Shown: piece after piece, positions 1 to 8,600 of the stretch
Layout: every line of letters starts with the position of its first letter
Numbering within the stretch: the first letter of the stretch is position 1
Source of the DNA: CADCWK01 sp964244115
Lineage (GTDB): Bacteria > Chloroflexota > Chloroflexia > Thermomicrobiales > UBA6265
NCBI GenBank assembly: GCA_964244115.1
Contig: CAXTHM010000035.1
Span: 1-37,860, forward strand
Direction of reading: 5' to 3'
DNA: 37,860 nt
The notes under the pieces: generated by a model
What the model was told of the DNA's origin: nothing
The model's input: the letters and a program-made list of their open reading frames with translations, nothing else
Databases searched by the model: none
Made by a program: the position numbers and the translations under genes

Positions 1-347
1 AGGAACTCCTGGTTCGGCTCGGTCAGGTCGGCGATCTGCTCGCCGGTCTCATCGTCGAAGACGACCGTCCCGGCCGGGACGTCGACGACGACGTGCTTGC
101 CGCTCTTGCCAGTGCAGTTCCGCTTGGCCCCGGCCTGGCCCGGCTCGGCCTTGAAGTGGACGGCGTACTGGAAGGGCACGAGCGAGGTGAGGCTCGGCCG
201 GACCTTGAGCGTGACGTCGCCGCCCCGGCCGCCGTCGCCGCCGTCCGGACCACCCTTGGTGACGAATTTCTCCCGGAGGAACGAGGCGCTGCCGCTGCCG
301 CCGTCTCCCCCGCGGACGAAGATCTTGGCGCGATCGACGAGGACCAT
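1..347 (-). CDS. obgE: GTPase ObgE/CgtA, N-terminal part (cut by window edge)
   Basis: Translating back from the ATG at 347 gives MVLVDRAKIFVRGGDGGSGS and then a glycine-rich stretch with GGPDGGDGGRGGDV at about residues 36-49. This is the hallmark of the N-terminal Obg domain (glycine-rich six-fold fold). About 115 codons are present; the G domain lies beyond base 1. The start is supported by an AGGAG six bases upstream. Obg proteins are ribosome-associated GTPases acting in 50S maturation and stress or growth control. A good minus-strand promoter lies at 421-450, so the gene is probably transcribed apart from rpoD upstream. Identity is secure; the C-terminal part cannot be judged. Confidence 0.93.
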   Translation of the reverse strand, partial: MVLVDRAKIFVRGGDGGSGSASFLREKFVTKGGPDGGDGGRGGDVTLKVRPSLTSLVPFQYAVHFKAEPGQAGAKRNCTGKSGKHVVVDVPAGTVVFDDETGEQIADLTEPNQEF

Positions 348-420
348 GTGACTCCTGCCATGTGCGTGGTTGGGGGCGCGGCCAGACACCGAATCGTCTT
401 GGCTAGCGCTGGAACGCATA

Positions 421-450
421 ACTATAGCCCATCAGCGGTCAGCTTGACAG
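421..450 (-). promoter_or_regulatory. Promoter for obgE
   Basis: Read on the minus strand: CTGTCA (-35, bases 450-445), an 18-base spacer, then TATAGT (-10, bases 426-421). Transcription would start near 414, giving a leader of roughly 65 bases before the obgE ATG. It lies in the 142-base gap behind rpoD. This is consensus matching by eye only. Confidence 0.5.
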
Positions 451-489
451 GTTATCGGCGGAATCCGGCGGCTCGAGCCTAGGCGCGAG

Positions 490-2214
490 TCAGTCGAGAT
501 AGTCCTCGAGCCGCTGGCGCCGGTTGGGGTGGCGGAGCTTGCGCAGCGCCTTGGCCTCGATCTGCCGGATGCGCTCACGGGTGACGCTGAACTCGCGGCC
601 GACCTCTTCCAGCGTCTTGGCCCGGCCGTCGTCGAGGCCGAACCGCATCACGATCACCTGGCGCTCGCGGTCGGAGAGTTCCTCCAGTACGAGCTGCATC
701 TGTTCGGACAGCAGGGCGTTGGCGGCGGCGTCCGGCGGCGCGATCGCGGAGTGGTCCTCGATGAAATCGCCGAGGCTGCTGTCCTCCTCGTCGCCGACCG
801 GCATCCCGAGGGAGACCGGCTCCTGGCTGATCTTGAGCACCTCGCGGACCCGCTCGGCCGTCATCTCCATCGCCGCCCCGATCTCATCCGAGGTCGGTTC
901 GCGGCCCAGCTCCTGGTGCAGGCGGCGGGACGTGCGGACGACGCGGTTGATCGTCTCGACCATGTGGACCGGGATCCGGATCGTCCGGGCCTGGTCGGCG
1001 ATCGCGCGGCTGATCGCCTGCCGGATCCACCAGGTCGCGTAGGTGCTGAACCGGAACCCCTTGTGGTGCTGGAATTTCTCGACCGCCCGGATCAGGCCGA
1101 GGTTGCCCTCCTGGACCAGGTCCAGCATCGACATGCCGCGGCCGACGTACTTCTTCGCCACCGAGACCACGAGGCGGAGGTTGGCCTCCGTTAGCGCGAC
1201 CTTGGCCGAAGTCCCGGCGACGATCCGGGCATCGAACGCCTGCTGGAGCTCCCGGGAAGTGTTGCCCAGGAGACCGCGGATGGTCGTCTCGTCGAGCCAC
1301 TCGGCGGAGATATTCTCCAGCCGCTCGCGGAGGACGGCCGGGAGCAGGTCCCACTCCACCTGCCGGAGCCGCAACGACTCCTCCAGCTGCTCCCGCGTCA
1401 GGCCGATCTGCCCGGCGACGCTGGCCGGCAGGTCGTCGGCGAACCGGGTCAGCGGCAGGACACCGGCGATGTGCTCGGAGCGGGTCGCGGAGGGCGAGAC
1501 GCTGGCCGAGGCGGTCGCGAGGGCCAGGACATGGGGCCACGACTCCCGGAGCGACGCCTGGATCGCCACGATCAGGGTGACGCTGTCGGGCTCGATCCCG
1601 TCGCGCTCGAGCAGCCGCTTCCGGAGCTGGAGGATGTACGCGCCCCGCTCCATCGCCATCGAGAGATCGACCTCGCTGCGGGCCGTCAGCAGCGGGACGC
1701 GGCCGATCTCCCGGAGGTACATCCGGACCGGGTCTTCGAGGGCCGACGCGATACCCTCGTCGGAGGATCGCAACTGCTCCAGGGCGTCGTCGGCGTCCCG
1801 ACCGGGCCGCCCGCGAGACGGGGAGGTGAGGACGATGTCGACCGATTCCAGCTCCGTGACCGCCGGGTCGAGGTCATCGCTCGGCGTCGCGATCGTGAGG
1901 CTGTCCGGGACGAGGTCGGAGGCGATCGCATCGCCGTTCCCCGGCGACGGATCGACGTCATCGAGGAGCCGGTCGATGTCGACGTCGACGTCGTCATACC
2001 GGTCGGTCTCGTCGACTGACGGTTCCCCGGCGCGGTCGCTCGGATGGACGTCGTCCGAGGACCGCTGGAGCGCCGCGCGGACCCGCGGCGCGGCCAGGTG
2101 CTCACCGGCCTGCTCATCGCTGGCGGTCGCGTCCAGCGGGGACGTCGGGGCACGCCTCCCCGGAGGCGAGGCGGATCCGGTCGGTTTCCTGGAGCGTCCT
2201 GCCACGGCGTCCAC
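490..2214 (-). CDS. rpoD: Primary RNA polymerase sigma factor (RpoD/SigA)
   Basis: 574-residue sigma-70 protein that directs RNA polymerase to housekeeping promoters. Region 1.2 is at about 160-190 (DPVRMYLREIGRVPLLT). A spacer of about 130 residues follows. Regions 2.1-2.4 are at about 340-415 (LRLVVSVAKKYVGRGMS; FRFSTYATWWIRQAISRAIA), region 3 at about 420-495, and region 4 with its helix-turn-helix at about 505-574 (VTRERIRQIEAKALRKLR). The first ~155 residues are acidic, low in complexity and not recognisable. The start is taken as GTG at 2214, because an in-frame TGA lies 21 bases upstream; a GTG three codons later is equally possible and neither has a strong ribosome site. It follows lysA by 152 bases on the same strand. 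Its full set of regions makes it a group 1 or close group 2 sigma rather than an ECF sigma. Confidence 0.95.
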   Translation of the reverse strand: MDAVAGRSRKPTGSASPPGRRAPTSPLDATASDEQAGEHLAAPRVRAALQRSSDDVHPSDRAGEPSVDETDRYDDVDVDIDRLLDDVDPSPGNGDAIASDLVPDSLTIATPSDDLDPAVTELESVDIVLTSPSRGRPGRDADDALEQLRSSDEGIASALEDPVRMYLREIGRVPLLTARSEVDLSMAMERGAYILQLRKRLLERDGIEPDSVTLIVAIQASLRESWPHVLALATASASVSPSATRSEHIAGVLPLTRFADDLPASVAGQIGLTREQLEESLRLRQVEWDLLPAVLRERLENISAEWLDETTIRGLLGNTSRELQQAFDARIVAGTSAKVALTEANLRLVVSVAKKYVGRGMSMLDLVQEGNLGLIRAVEKFQHHKGFRFSTYATWWIRQAISRAIADQARTIRIPVHMVETINRVVRTSRRLHQELGREPTSDEIGAAMEMTAERVREVLKISQEPVSLGMPVGDEEDSSLGDFIEDHSAIAPPDAAANALLSEQMQLVLEELSDRERQVIVMRFGLDDGRAKTLEEVGREFSVTRERIRQIEAKALRKLRHPNRRQRLEDYLD

Positions 2215-2366
2215 CCTGAATCTCGGACCCCGTCAGGCCGTGATGACGGTGTCGTGCGGTCGCATGGTCACATCCATCAGAATCACGAGGGACCATGAAC
2301 GCTACTACGGAGGCGGACCGACCGCAACCGTCCATGTGGGGCCGAGCGCAGGACTGGCGGACGTCC

Positions 2367-3701
2367 CTACCCGATCGCGCCCGTCCCGGCCGGAACCGGG
2401 AGCGGGATCTCGTTGATGAGCAGATCGGCGTAGGACTCCCGGCGGCGGATCAGCCTGGCATCGCCGCCCCGGACCATCACGACGGCCGGACGGGTGGCGA
2501 GATTGTAGTTGCTCGCCATCGCGAGGCAGTACGCCCCCGTCGCGGGCAGGGCGAGCAGATCGCCCGCCTCGACCGGTGGCAGCATCGCCTGCTCGATCAG
2601 GATGTCGCCGGACTCGCAGTACTTCCCGGCGATCGTGACCGGCACCTGCCCGTCCGCCGACATGGCCCGGTTCGCGAGCTCGACATCGTAGGTCGCGCCG
2701 TAGAGCGTCGGCCGGATGTTGTCGGCCATCCCGCCATCGACCGAGACGAAGGTCCGGACGCCCGGGATCTCCTTGATCGTGCCGATGGTGTAGAGCGCCA
2801 CCCCGGCCCGACCGACCATCGACCGGCCCGGCTCGATGATCAGTTCCGGCTCCGGGAGCCCGTAGCGCTGGCACCCGGCCCGGACCGCCCTGGCCACACC
2901 GGCCGCCCACGCTTCGAACGGGGCTGCCGCCTGGTCGCGCTCGTAGGCGATCCCGAACCCGCCGCCGGGGCTGATGAGCTCGGGCACGAAGCCGTGGCGG
3001 TCGCGCATCTCGCCCGCGAAAGCGAGCAGGGTCTCCGCCGCCAGGGCGTAGGCCGCCCCGTCGAACAGCTGCGACCCGACGTGAGCGTGATACCCGCGCA
3101 GGGTGAGCCCCGGCGCCGCCAGCGCCGCGACCACACCCCGCTCGGCATCGCCGGTGGTGATCGGCAACCCGAACTTGGAATCCAGATGCCCGGTCCGGAT
3201 CTTGTCATGGGTGTGGGTGTCGATCCCCGGGTTGAGCCGCAGCATGACGTCGACATCGATGCCAGCCTCGGTCGCCAGCCGGGAGACGAGCGCGATCTCC
3301 GGCAGGTTGTCGATCGCGATCAGGCCGATCCCGGCGGCGATCGCCTCCCGGATCTCGTCCGGCCCCTTGTTGTTGCCGTGAAACGTCATGTCGGAGGCCG
3401 GCACGCCCGCCGCCAGCCCGGCGAACAGCTCGCCGCCGGAGACGACATCGAGGCCGATGCCCTCCTGATGGAGGACGTTGACGATGGCCAGCGAGAGCAG
3501 CGCCTTGCCGGCGTAGACGATCCGGCTGTTCGGCCAGACCGCGGCGAAGGCCTGCCGGATCCGCCGGGCCTGGCCACGGAGGGTATCTTCATCATAGATG
3601 TAGAGCGGTGTGCCGAAATCACGGGCGAGGTCGGCGACGGAGACGCCGCCGATCTCGATCGCTCCCCTGTCATCCCGCCGGAAGGTATCGGGCCACAGCA
3701 T
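2367..3701 (-). CDS. lysA: Diaminopimelate decarboxylase
   Basis: 444-residue PLP enzyme, fold type III, converting meso-diaminopimelate to L-lysine (last step of lysine synthesis). The PLP lysine is K66 in IVYAGKAL. Further family motifs are HVGSQ, SPGGGFG, EPGRSMV (phosphate and carboxylate binding) and CESGD near the C-terminus, which supplies the second active-site residue across the dimer. Length is normal for the family. The open frame continues upstream, but ATG 3701 is preceded by GAGGAG at a 7-base spacing and begins the conserved N-terminus, so I choose it over the ATG at 3716. It lies divergent from the ABC-F gene and upstream of rpoD on the same strand. Confidence 0.95.
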   Translation of the reverse strand: MLWPDTFRRDDRGAIEIGGVSVADLARDFGTPLYIYDEDTLRGQARRIRQAFAAVWPNSRIVYAGKALLSLAIVNVLHQEGIGLDVVSGGELFAGLAAGVPASDMTFHGNNKGPDEIREAIAAGIGLIAIDNLPEIALVSRLATEAGIDVDVMLRLNPGIDTHTHDKIRTGHLDSKFGLPITTGDAERGVVAALAAPGLTLRGYHAHVGSQLFDGAAYALAAETLLAFAGEMRDRHGFVPELISPGGGFGIAYERDQAAAPFEAWAAGVARAVRAGCQRYGLPEPELIIEPGRSMVGRAGVALYTIGTIKEIPGVRTFVSVDGGMADNIRPTLYGATYDVELANRAMSADGQVPVTIAGKYCESGDILIEQAMLPPVEAGDLLALPATGAYCLAMASNYNLATRPAVVMVRGGDARLIRRRESYADLLINEIPLPVPAGTGAIG

Positions 3702-4162
3702 GGCGATGCTCCTCATTCTTCCCGTGGCGCCGCATCGAGCGGCCACCCAACCGTTCACGGTCGCGGCCGGTGGTCCGTCCTTCGGGGTCGACCGGGTTGC
3801 CGGCAGCCTGGCGGCGGCACCGATCGCCCGGTACGCGACGACTGGGGTACCGGGAATCCAGGCGGCCGATGATCGCTCTCCTGGCGCATGCGAGCCTATA
3901 GGAGATGCAAGTGGCCAGCTTCGCACAGTCCTCCGGCCGTCGCCCGGTATACTGGGAGCGAACAGGACGGCCGTCTCACGGTCGCGTCCCTCCGATCGCT
4001 GCCCGGCGCGCGCTGCTCGCCTGTGGTCCAGCCCGAAGACGACTCACGAGGCACCACCAGGATGTAGCGTCCACGCCGGTCCCCGATCCCCCACTTCGCC
4101 GCCCCGCCGAGGTCGCCTCGCGCCGGCCGGGCCGCCCATCCCCGAGCGTGGAGAATCCCTGC
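3702..4162. other. Divergent intergenic region, lysA / ABC-F
   Basis: A 461-base gap with no gene I can support. On the plus strand TATACT at 3948-3953 is a good -10 without a convincing -35. On the minus strand TATAGG (complement of 3895-3900) is a weak -10 candidate for lysA. No strong inverted repeats were seen. Confidence 0.35.
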
Positions 4163-6313
4163 ATGGCCAACGTCCCGATCCTGACCGTCGAGGGGCTCGC
4201 CAAGAGTTACGGCGCCCACGACATCTTCGACGGCATCACCTTCCAGATCGCCGAGAAGCAGCATGTCGCCCTCGTCGGCGTCAACGGCGCCGGCAAGAGC
4301 ACCATCCTCCGCATCATCGCCGGCGTCGAGGAGTCCAACGGCGGCACGATCACGCCGCTGCCCGGTCTCCGGATCACCTACCTCGCCCAGGAGGCCAGGT
4401 TCGACAGCGACCGGACCGTCCGGGAAGAGGCCCGCGAGGCCTTCGCCGAGACGCTGCTCGCCGCCGAGCGGATGCGGGCGATCGAGACCGAGATGGCGAC
4501 GGCGTCGGACGACGAACTCGACCGGATCATGGCCGAGTACGACACGCTCCAGGAACGGTTCGACTCCGCCAACGGGTACGACATGGACTTCCGCACCGAC
4601 GAGGTCCTGCTCGGTCTCGGCTTCCGGCCCGACCAGTTCGACGAGCGCGTCAACCTGCTGAGCGGCGGCCAGAAGACCCGGGTCGCCCTCGCCAAAGCGC
4701 TCCTGGCCGAGCCCGACCTGCTGCTGCTGGACGAGCCGACCAATCACCTCGACCTCGAGATGCTGGAGTGGCTGGAGGGGTTTCTCTCGAAGTGGAACGG
4801 CGCCTGCCTGGTCGTCTCCCACGACCGCTACTTCCTCGACCGGGTCACGACGCGGACGATGGACCTCTCCTTCGGCGTGCTCGAGGACTACCCCGCCCCC
4901 TACCAGCGCTATCTGACCCTGAAAGAGGAGCGGATGGCGCGACGGAAGATCGAGTACGACGAGCAGCAGGAGTTCATCGCCCGGACCGAGGAGTTCATCC
5001 GGAAGTACAAGGCCGGCCAGCGGGCCCGTGAGGCCAAGGGTCGCCAGACCCGGCTGGATCGGCTGCCCCGCCTTGCCCGGCCACGCGCCCAGGACACGAT
5101 CACGCTCAAGATCCCGGTCGGGGTCCGCAGCGGCGAGCAGGTCCTGACCGTCGACCGCCTCGTCGCCGGCTACACCGGATCGGACCTCGAGGTCGGCGTC
5201 GTCGACCCCGGCGTCTCCAGCGGGACCGGGCCGACCGCCCTCGACCGGATGCTGGGCGAGACCCGCAACGACCGCCCCCGGACGTCCGAACCGGTCCGCG
5301 CGATCGCCCATGACCCGGACCAGCCGGAGAAGGTGCTCGTCAGGACCGGCGAGCTGGAGGTCCGTCGCGGCGACCGGATCGGCCTGATCGGCCCGAACGG
5401 CAGCGGCAAGACGACGCTGCTCCGCTCCCTGGTCGGCATCCTGCCGCCGCTGGAGGGCCGCTACCAGCTCGGCGCCAACGTCAAGATCGGCTACTACGCC
5501 CAGACCCACGAGCAACTGCACCACGACGGCACGCCGCTCTCGGTCATCCTCCATGCGCTGCCGATGGCGGAGCAGGAGGCCCGGACCTATCTCGGTCGGT
5601 TCCTGTTCTCCAACGACGACGTCTACAAGCGCGTCGGCGACCTGTCCGGCGGCGAGCGCTCCCGGCTGGCGCTGGCGGTCCTGCTGCTCCAGCAGGCCAA
5701 CGTGCTGGTCCTGGACGAGCCGACCAACCACCTCGACATCCACGCCCGCGAGACGCTCGAGGAGATGCTCCGCGCCTTCGACGGCACGCTGCTGTTCGTC
5801 TCCCACGACCGCTACTTCATCGACCGGGTCGCGACGCGGATCTGGGCGATCGAGCACGGCCGGGTCAAGCCCTACCTCGGCAACTACACCGACCACCAGC
5901 GAGCGGTCGGCCTGCTGGCCGACCCGGCCAAGACGACCGGACAGACGGCTCCGCCAGCCGGCCCCGCTGCCAGTGGGAACGGCGCGACGAAGGAGACCGC
6001 ATCCGCCAACGGGCATTCCACGTCGGCGAATGGCAAGGCCAATCCGAGCGAGCACTCACCGGTGCAGCCCCGGAAACTCGACAACCGCTCGGCCCGCGAC
6101 GCCCAGCGCAAGCTCCAGCAGGCGGAGAAGGACATCGCCCGTCTGGAAGCCAAGCTGATCGAGCTCAGCGACGCGATGGCGATCGCCGGGTCGGACGGGG
6201 ACAGCGAGGCCATCCGCCGGCTCGGGTCCGAGTACGCCCGCTCCCAGACTGAGCTCGAAGACGCCTACGCGATCTGGGAGGACGCGACCGCCCAGATGGA
6301 GCCCGTCGCCTGA
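4163..6313 (+). CDS. ABC-F family ATPase (Uup/YfmR-like)
   Basis: 716-residue soluble protein with two ABC ATPase domains and no membrane segments, as in ABC-F ribosome-associated factors. Domain 1 has Walker A GVNGAGKST (39-47), signature LSGGQ (166-170) and Walker B LLLLDEPTNHLDL (187-198). Domain 2 has GPNGSGKTT (410-418), LSGGE (494-498) and VLVLDEPTNHLDI (515-526). The linker at about 250-315 is rich in Lys, Arg and Glu and fits the P-site tRNA interaction motif. After a Ser/Ala/Asn-rich spacer (about 595-635), a C-terminal coiled coil (about 640-710) resembles the Uup type. An extra ~60-residue insert precedes the second Walker A. The start is the ATG at 4163 with GGAGA upstream; the frame is open for 86 codons before it without family similarity. 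Likely role: resolving stalled or recycling ribosomes. No resistance role is implied. Confidence 0.9.
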   Translation: MANVPILTVEGLAKSYGAHDIFDGITFQIAEKQHVALVGVNGAGKSTILRIIAGVEESNGGTITPLPGLRITYLAQEARFDSDRTVREEAREAFAETLLAAERMRAIETEMATASDDELDRIMAEYDTLQERFDSANGYDMDFRTDEVLLGLGFRPDQFDERVNLLSGGQKTRVALAKALLAEPDLLLLDEPTNHLDLEMLEWLEGFLSKWNGACLVVSHDRYFLDRVTTRTMDLSFGVLEDYPAPYQRYLTLKEERMARRKIEYDEQQEFIARTEEFIRKYKAGQRAREAKGRQTRLDRLPRLARPRAQDTITLKIPVGVRSGEQVLTVDRLVAGYTGSDLEVGVVDPGVSSGTGPTALDRMLGETRNDRPRTSEPVRAIAHDPDQPEKVLVRTGELEVRRGDRIGLIGPNGSGKTTLLRSLVGILPPLEGRYQLGANVKIGYYAQTHEQLHHDGTPLSVILHALPMAEQEARTYLGRFLFSNDDVYKRVGDLSGGERSRLALAVLLLQQANVLVLDEPTNHLDIHARETLEEMLRAFDGTLLFVSHDRYFIDRVATRIWAIEHGRVKPYLGNYTDHQRAVGLLADPAKTTGQTAPPAGPAASGNGATKETASANGHSTSANGKANPSEHSPVQPRKLDNRSARDAQRKLQQAEKDIARLEAKLIELSDAMAIAGSDGDSEAIRRLGSEYARSQTELEDAYAIWEDATAQMEPVA

Positions 6314-6343
6314 CAGCCGACGAGGAGCACCGACACTCGTCTC

Positions 6344-6462
6344 GCGACAACATCCCATTTCAATGTTGTCGTGTATCGCTATCGTCTCCCTCGGGAGTGC
6401 TGGAGAACTCTGCCCGGAGTCTCCATGGAGTGCGACAACGCATCTATGTCGATGTTGTCGTG
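6344..6462. repeat. Two related inverted repeats in the gap before coaE
   Basis: The first element has perfect 9-base arms, CGACAACAT (6345-6353) and ATGTTGTCG (6363-6371), around a 9-base loop. The second has CGACAAC (6433-6439) and GTTGTCG (6454-6460) with an extended imperfect inner stem. Aligned over about 30 bases the two are diverged copies of each other, both ending GTTGTCGTG. Small palindromes such as CTCCATGGAG (6421-6430) lie between them. They could be operators, a hairpin pair in RNA, or a small repeat element. The function is not known. Confidence 0.5.
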
Positions 6463-6562
6463 AGAGAAGGCGCGCCGGTTCGCCTCGCTCGCGTCGGACC
6501 ACGATCCAGGCCGGCGCCCATGAGCGTTCGAGGTGGGCGCACGGGACAGAGGGGTAGACGGA

Positions 6563-7177
6563 ATGCCTGACGCTCGCCCATTTCGGCTCGGCGTGACCGG
6601 TGGGATCGCCTCCGGCAAGAGTTCCGTGATGGCGATCCTGGCCGAACTCGGCGCGGAGACGATCGACGCCGACCGCGTCTACCACGGGTTGATCGCGCCC
6701 GGCGAGCCGCTGCATCAGGCGCTAGTCGACCGTTGGGGCGACGGCATCGTCGCCGCCGACGGGGCCATCGACCGCAAGCGGCTCGGCGCGATCGTCTTCA
6801 GCGACCCGGAAGAACTGGCGGCCCTCGACCGCCTGACTCACCCGGCGATCCGGACCGAGATCGACCAGCGCTACAACGCCTCATCTGCCGGTGTCGTCGC
6901 GATCGACGCCGTCAAGCTGATCGAGAGCGGCCATGCCGATCGCTGCGATAGGGTCTGGCTGGTCGTCGCCGACCCGGCGGTTCAACTCGATCGCCTCATC
7001 AGGACGCGAAACCTCGGCGAGGACGATGCCCGGCGACGCATCGACGCCCAGCCGCCCCTGGCGTCCCGCCTCGCGCGAGCTGATCTCGTCCTCCGGAACG
7101 ACGGAACCCGGCTAGAGCTTCGACGGCAGGTGGAAACCGGGTGGCGACAACTCCGCGCTCACGGCGATGTCGCATAA
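6563..7177 (+). CDS. coaE: Dephospho-CoA kinase
   Basis: 204-residue P-loop kinase that phosphorylates the 3'-hydroxyl of dephospho-CoA with ATP, the last step of coenzyme A synthesis. The Walker A motif is GVTGGIASGKSS (10-21), followed by DADRVYH, then DRLTHPAIR in the substrate region (family DxxxHP). The usual PLLFE segment is represented by the divergent VVAIDAVKLIES. Length matches the family (about 200). ATG 6563 is used because GAGGGG lies 8 bases upstream; an in-frame start 10 codons earlier lacks a ribosome site. It stands alone between two gaps and is preceded by a pair of inverted repeats. Confidence 0.92.
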   Translation: MPDARPFRLGVTGGIASGKSSVMAILAELGAETIDADRVYHGLIAPGEPLHQALVDRWGDGIVAADGAIDRKRLGAIVFSDPEELAALDRLTHPAIRTEIDQRYNASSAGVVAIDAVKLIESGHADRCDRVWLVVADPAVQLDRLIRTRNLGEDDARRRIDAQPPLASRLARADLVLRNDGTRLELRRQVETGWRQLRAHGDVA

Positions 7178-7408
7178 CCGGACGTCACACGACACCAAAT
7201 GCTCCTCTCTGTTGACGTGTTGTCGTTGATCGGGGTTCTAAAGATCGTCGCCCCAAGGCAGAGACCTATGCACTGGGACGAGACGCCATTCGCGCATGGC
7301 TTCCGGACGCGAGACGCTTGCGGACCGATAGCAAGTGTCCTTTGGTAAGCTCTATCGATGCGGCAGTTCGAGCCGCTCTCTCGTCCGTCCCGATCCCAGG
7401 AGTACCTC

Positions 7409-8047
7409 ATGGCCGAGCAGGATTACCGCGATCTCGAGTTCGACGTCTTCTTCGACTTCCAGTGCCCGTTCGTCAATGCCGCCGCGATCTGGCTGCACAA
7501 CGTCGAGCAGGAGCTCGGATACCCGCTCAAGGCGACCTGGCGAGCGTTCCCGCTGGAGCAGGTGAACAGCAAGAACGGCGACGACTGGAAGCTCTGGGAA
7601 CAGCCCGAGTCCTACCAGAGCCGGGGCCTGCCCGGTTTCCGTGGGGCGCTCGCGGCCAGCCGGCAGGGTCCGGAGAAGTACCACGACTTCGTCTGGGAGC
7701 TCCTCAATCTGCGGCATCAGGAGGGGCAGGACCTGGCTTCGCCGGCGACGATCACCGAGGCGGCGACCCGCGCCGGGCTCGACCTCGACCGGTTCGAGCG
7801 GGATCGGGCCAGCCGGGACGAGCTCGGCACGATCGGAGCTGACTTCAACGAGGCCAAGGGTCAGCACGGCGTCTTCGGCACGCCGACCTTCGTCTTCCCC
7901 AACGGCGGCTCGGCCTACCTGAAGCTCCAGCTCGGCAACGTCCCGACCGGACCCGAGGCCGTCGCGTTCTTCGACCAGTTCGTCGGCATCACCCGCGACA
8001 CGCCGAAGGTGATCGAGATCAAGCGCCCGACCCCGCCGGCGCAGTAA
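7409..8047 (+). CDS. DsbA-family (FrnE-like) thioredoxin-fold protein
   Basis: 212-residue protein of the DsbA/FrnE superfamily. It begins with a beta strand and FDFQCPFVNAAA at the position of the usual CPxC redox site, followed by a helical insertion and FGTPTFVF, which carries the conserved cis-proline. Only the first cysteine is present (CPFV instead of CPWC), so it is unlikely to act as an ordinary dithiol oxidase. It may be a monothiol or glutathione-linked enzyme, or an isomerase of the HCCA type. No signal peptide is seen, so it is probably cytoplasmic. The ATG at 7409 has AGGAG at 7-base spacing; the 17 upstream codons do not belong to the fold. A strong hairpin follows at 8080-8112. 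Confidence 0.82.
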   Translation: MAEQDYRDLEFDVFFDFQCPFVNAAAIWLHNVEQELGYPLKATWRAFPLEQVNSKNGDDWKLWEQPESYQSRGLPGFRGALAASRQGPEKYHDFVWELLNLRHQEGQDLASPATITEAATRAGLDLDRFERDRASRDELGTIGADFNEAKGQHGVFGTPTFVFPNGGSAYLKLQLGNVPTGPEAVAFFDQFVGITRDTPKVIEIKRPTPPAQ

Positions 8048-8079
8048 CCACGGTCTCTCGTCGGCTCCATGTTCTCCGA

Positions 8080-8112
8080 CGACGACCCGGTGCCTGCGGC
8101 ACCGGGTCGTCG
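8080..8112 (+). terminator. Perfect 15 bp GC hairpin after the DsbA-like gene
   Basis: Arms 8080-8094 and 8098-8112 are perfectly complementary around a TGC loop, starting 33 bases after the stop codon. No T-run follows (CCGTTCC), so it may work as a U-less terminator or a 3'-end stabiliser. Position and stability are seen; the function is inferred. Confidence 0.6.
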
Positions 8113-8159
8113 CCGTTCCAGGCTCACCTGGTCGTTGACCATCCCATCGGAGGATGCCC

Positions 8160-8600
8160 GTGTAGATCGGTGTCTGGCTCCCATCGACCGAGTTCGACGT
8201 CGCCGCGGACCGGCTGGTCCGCTTCGTCTGGGACGTGGAGCAGGCCGGGGTCTCGTTCCTCGAATCCTCCGACCACGTCCTCACGACCCGGCTGCCGGAG
8301 GGCCATGGCTCGGCGGAGATGATCTCGTATGGGTACCATGACCCCTTCATGCTCTTCGGATTCCTCGCGGAGCGGACGACGCTCGACTTCGCCACGCCCG
8401 CCCTGGTCCTGCCCCAGCGCCCGGCTGCCCTGGCGGCGAAGCAGATGGCCGGGCTCGTCTGGGTCCATGGCGACCGGTTCCGCTTCGGCCTGGGCAGTGG
8501 CTGGAACGCGCCGCAGTTCGCGGCGCTTGGGATCGCGTTCGGCGACCTCGGCGCCATCCTGAGCGAGCGGGTCGCGGTCATCACGGCGGCGCACCGATCG
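8160..8600 (+). pseudogene. LLM-class (luciferase-like, F420/FMN) oxidoreductase remnant
   Basis: A GTG at 8160 has a good GGAGG six bases upstream, but the next codon is TAG. The frame then reads IGVWLPSTEFDVAADRLVRF, and downstream AEMISYGYHDPFMLFGFLAE, LVLPQRPAALAAKQ and RFRFGLGSGWNAPQFAALG. These are the conserved N-terminal and central motifs of luciferase-like monooxygenases, normally about 280-330 residues long. Similarity stops near SERVAVITAAH (about 8590); the frame then runs into unrelated Arg/Pro-rich sequence to a stop at 8759. The gene is therefore broken at both ends: a nonsense codon at position 2 (AAG to TAG would explain it) and loss of the C-terminal half. A short protein from the in-frame GTG at 8235 would lack the first strand and helix of the barrel. 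Confidence 0.75.

Noticed and set aside
444..449. Perfect TTGACA on the plus strand behind rpoD
   Set aside because: No -10 at 15-19 bases and no plus-strand gene downstream; the minus-strand promoter at 421-450 explains the spot better.
3896..6055. 719-codon open frame on the minus strand opposite the ABC-F gene
   Set aside because: Mirror frame caused by GC-biased codons of the ABC-F gene; the translation is Asp/Val/Gly-rich with no domain, and the plus strand has clear Walker motifs.
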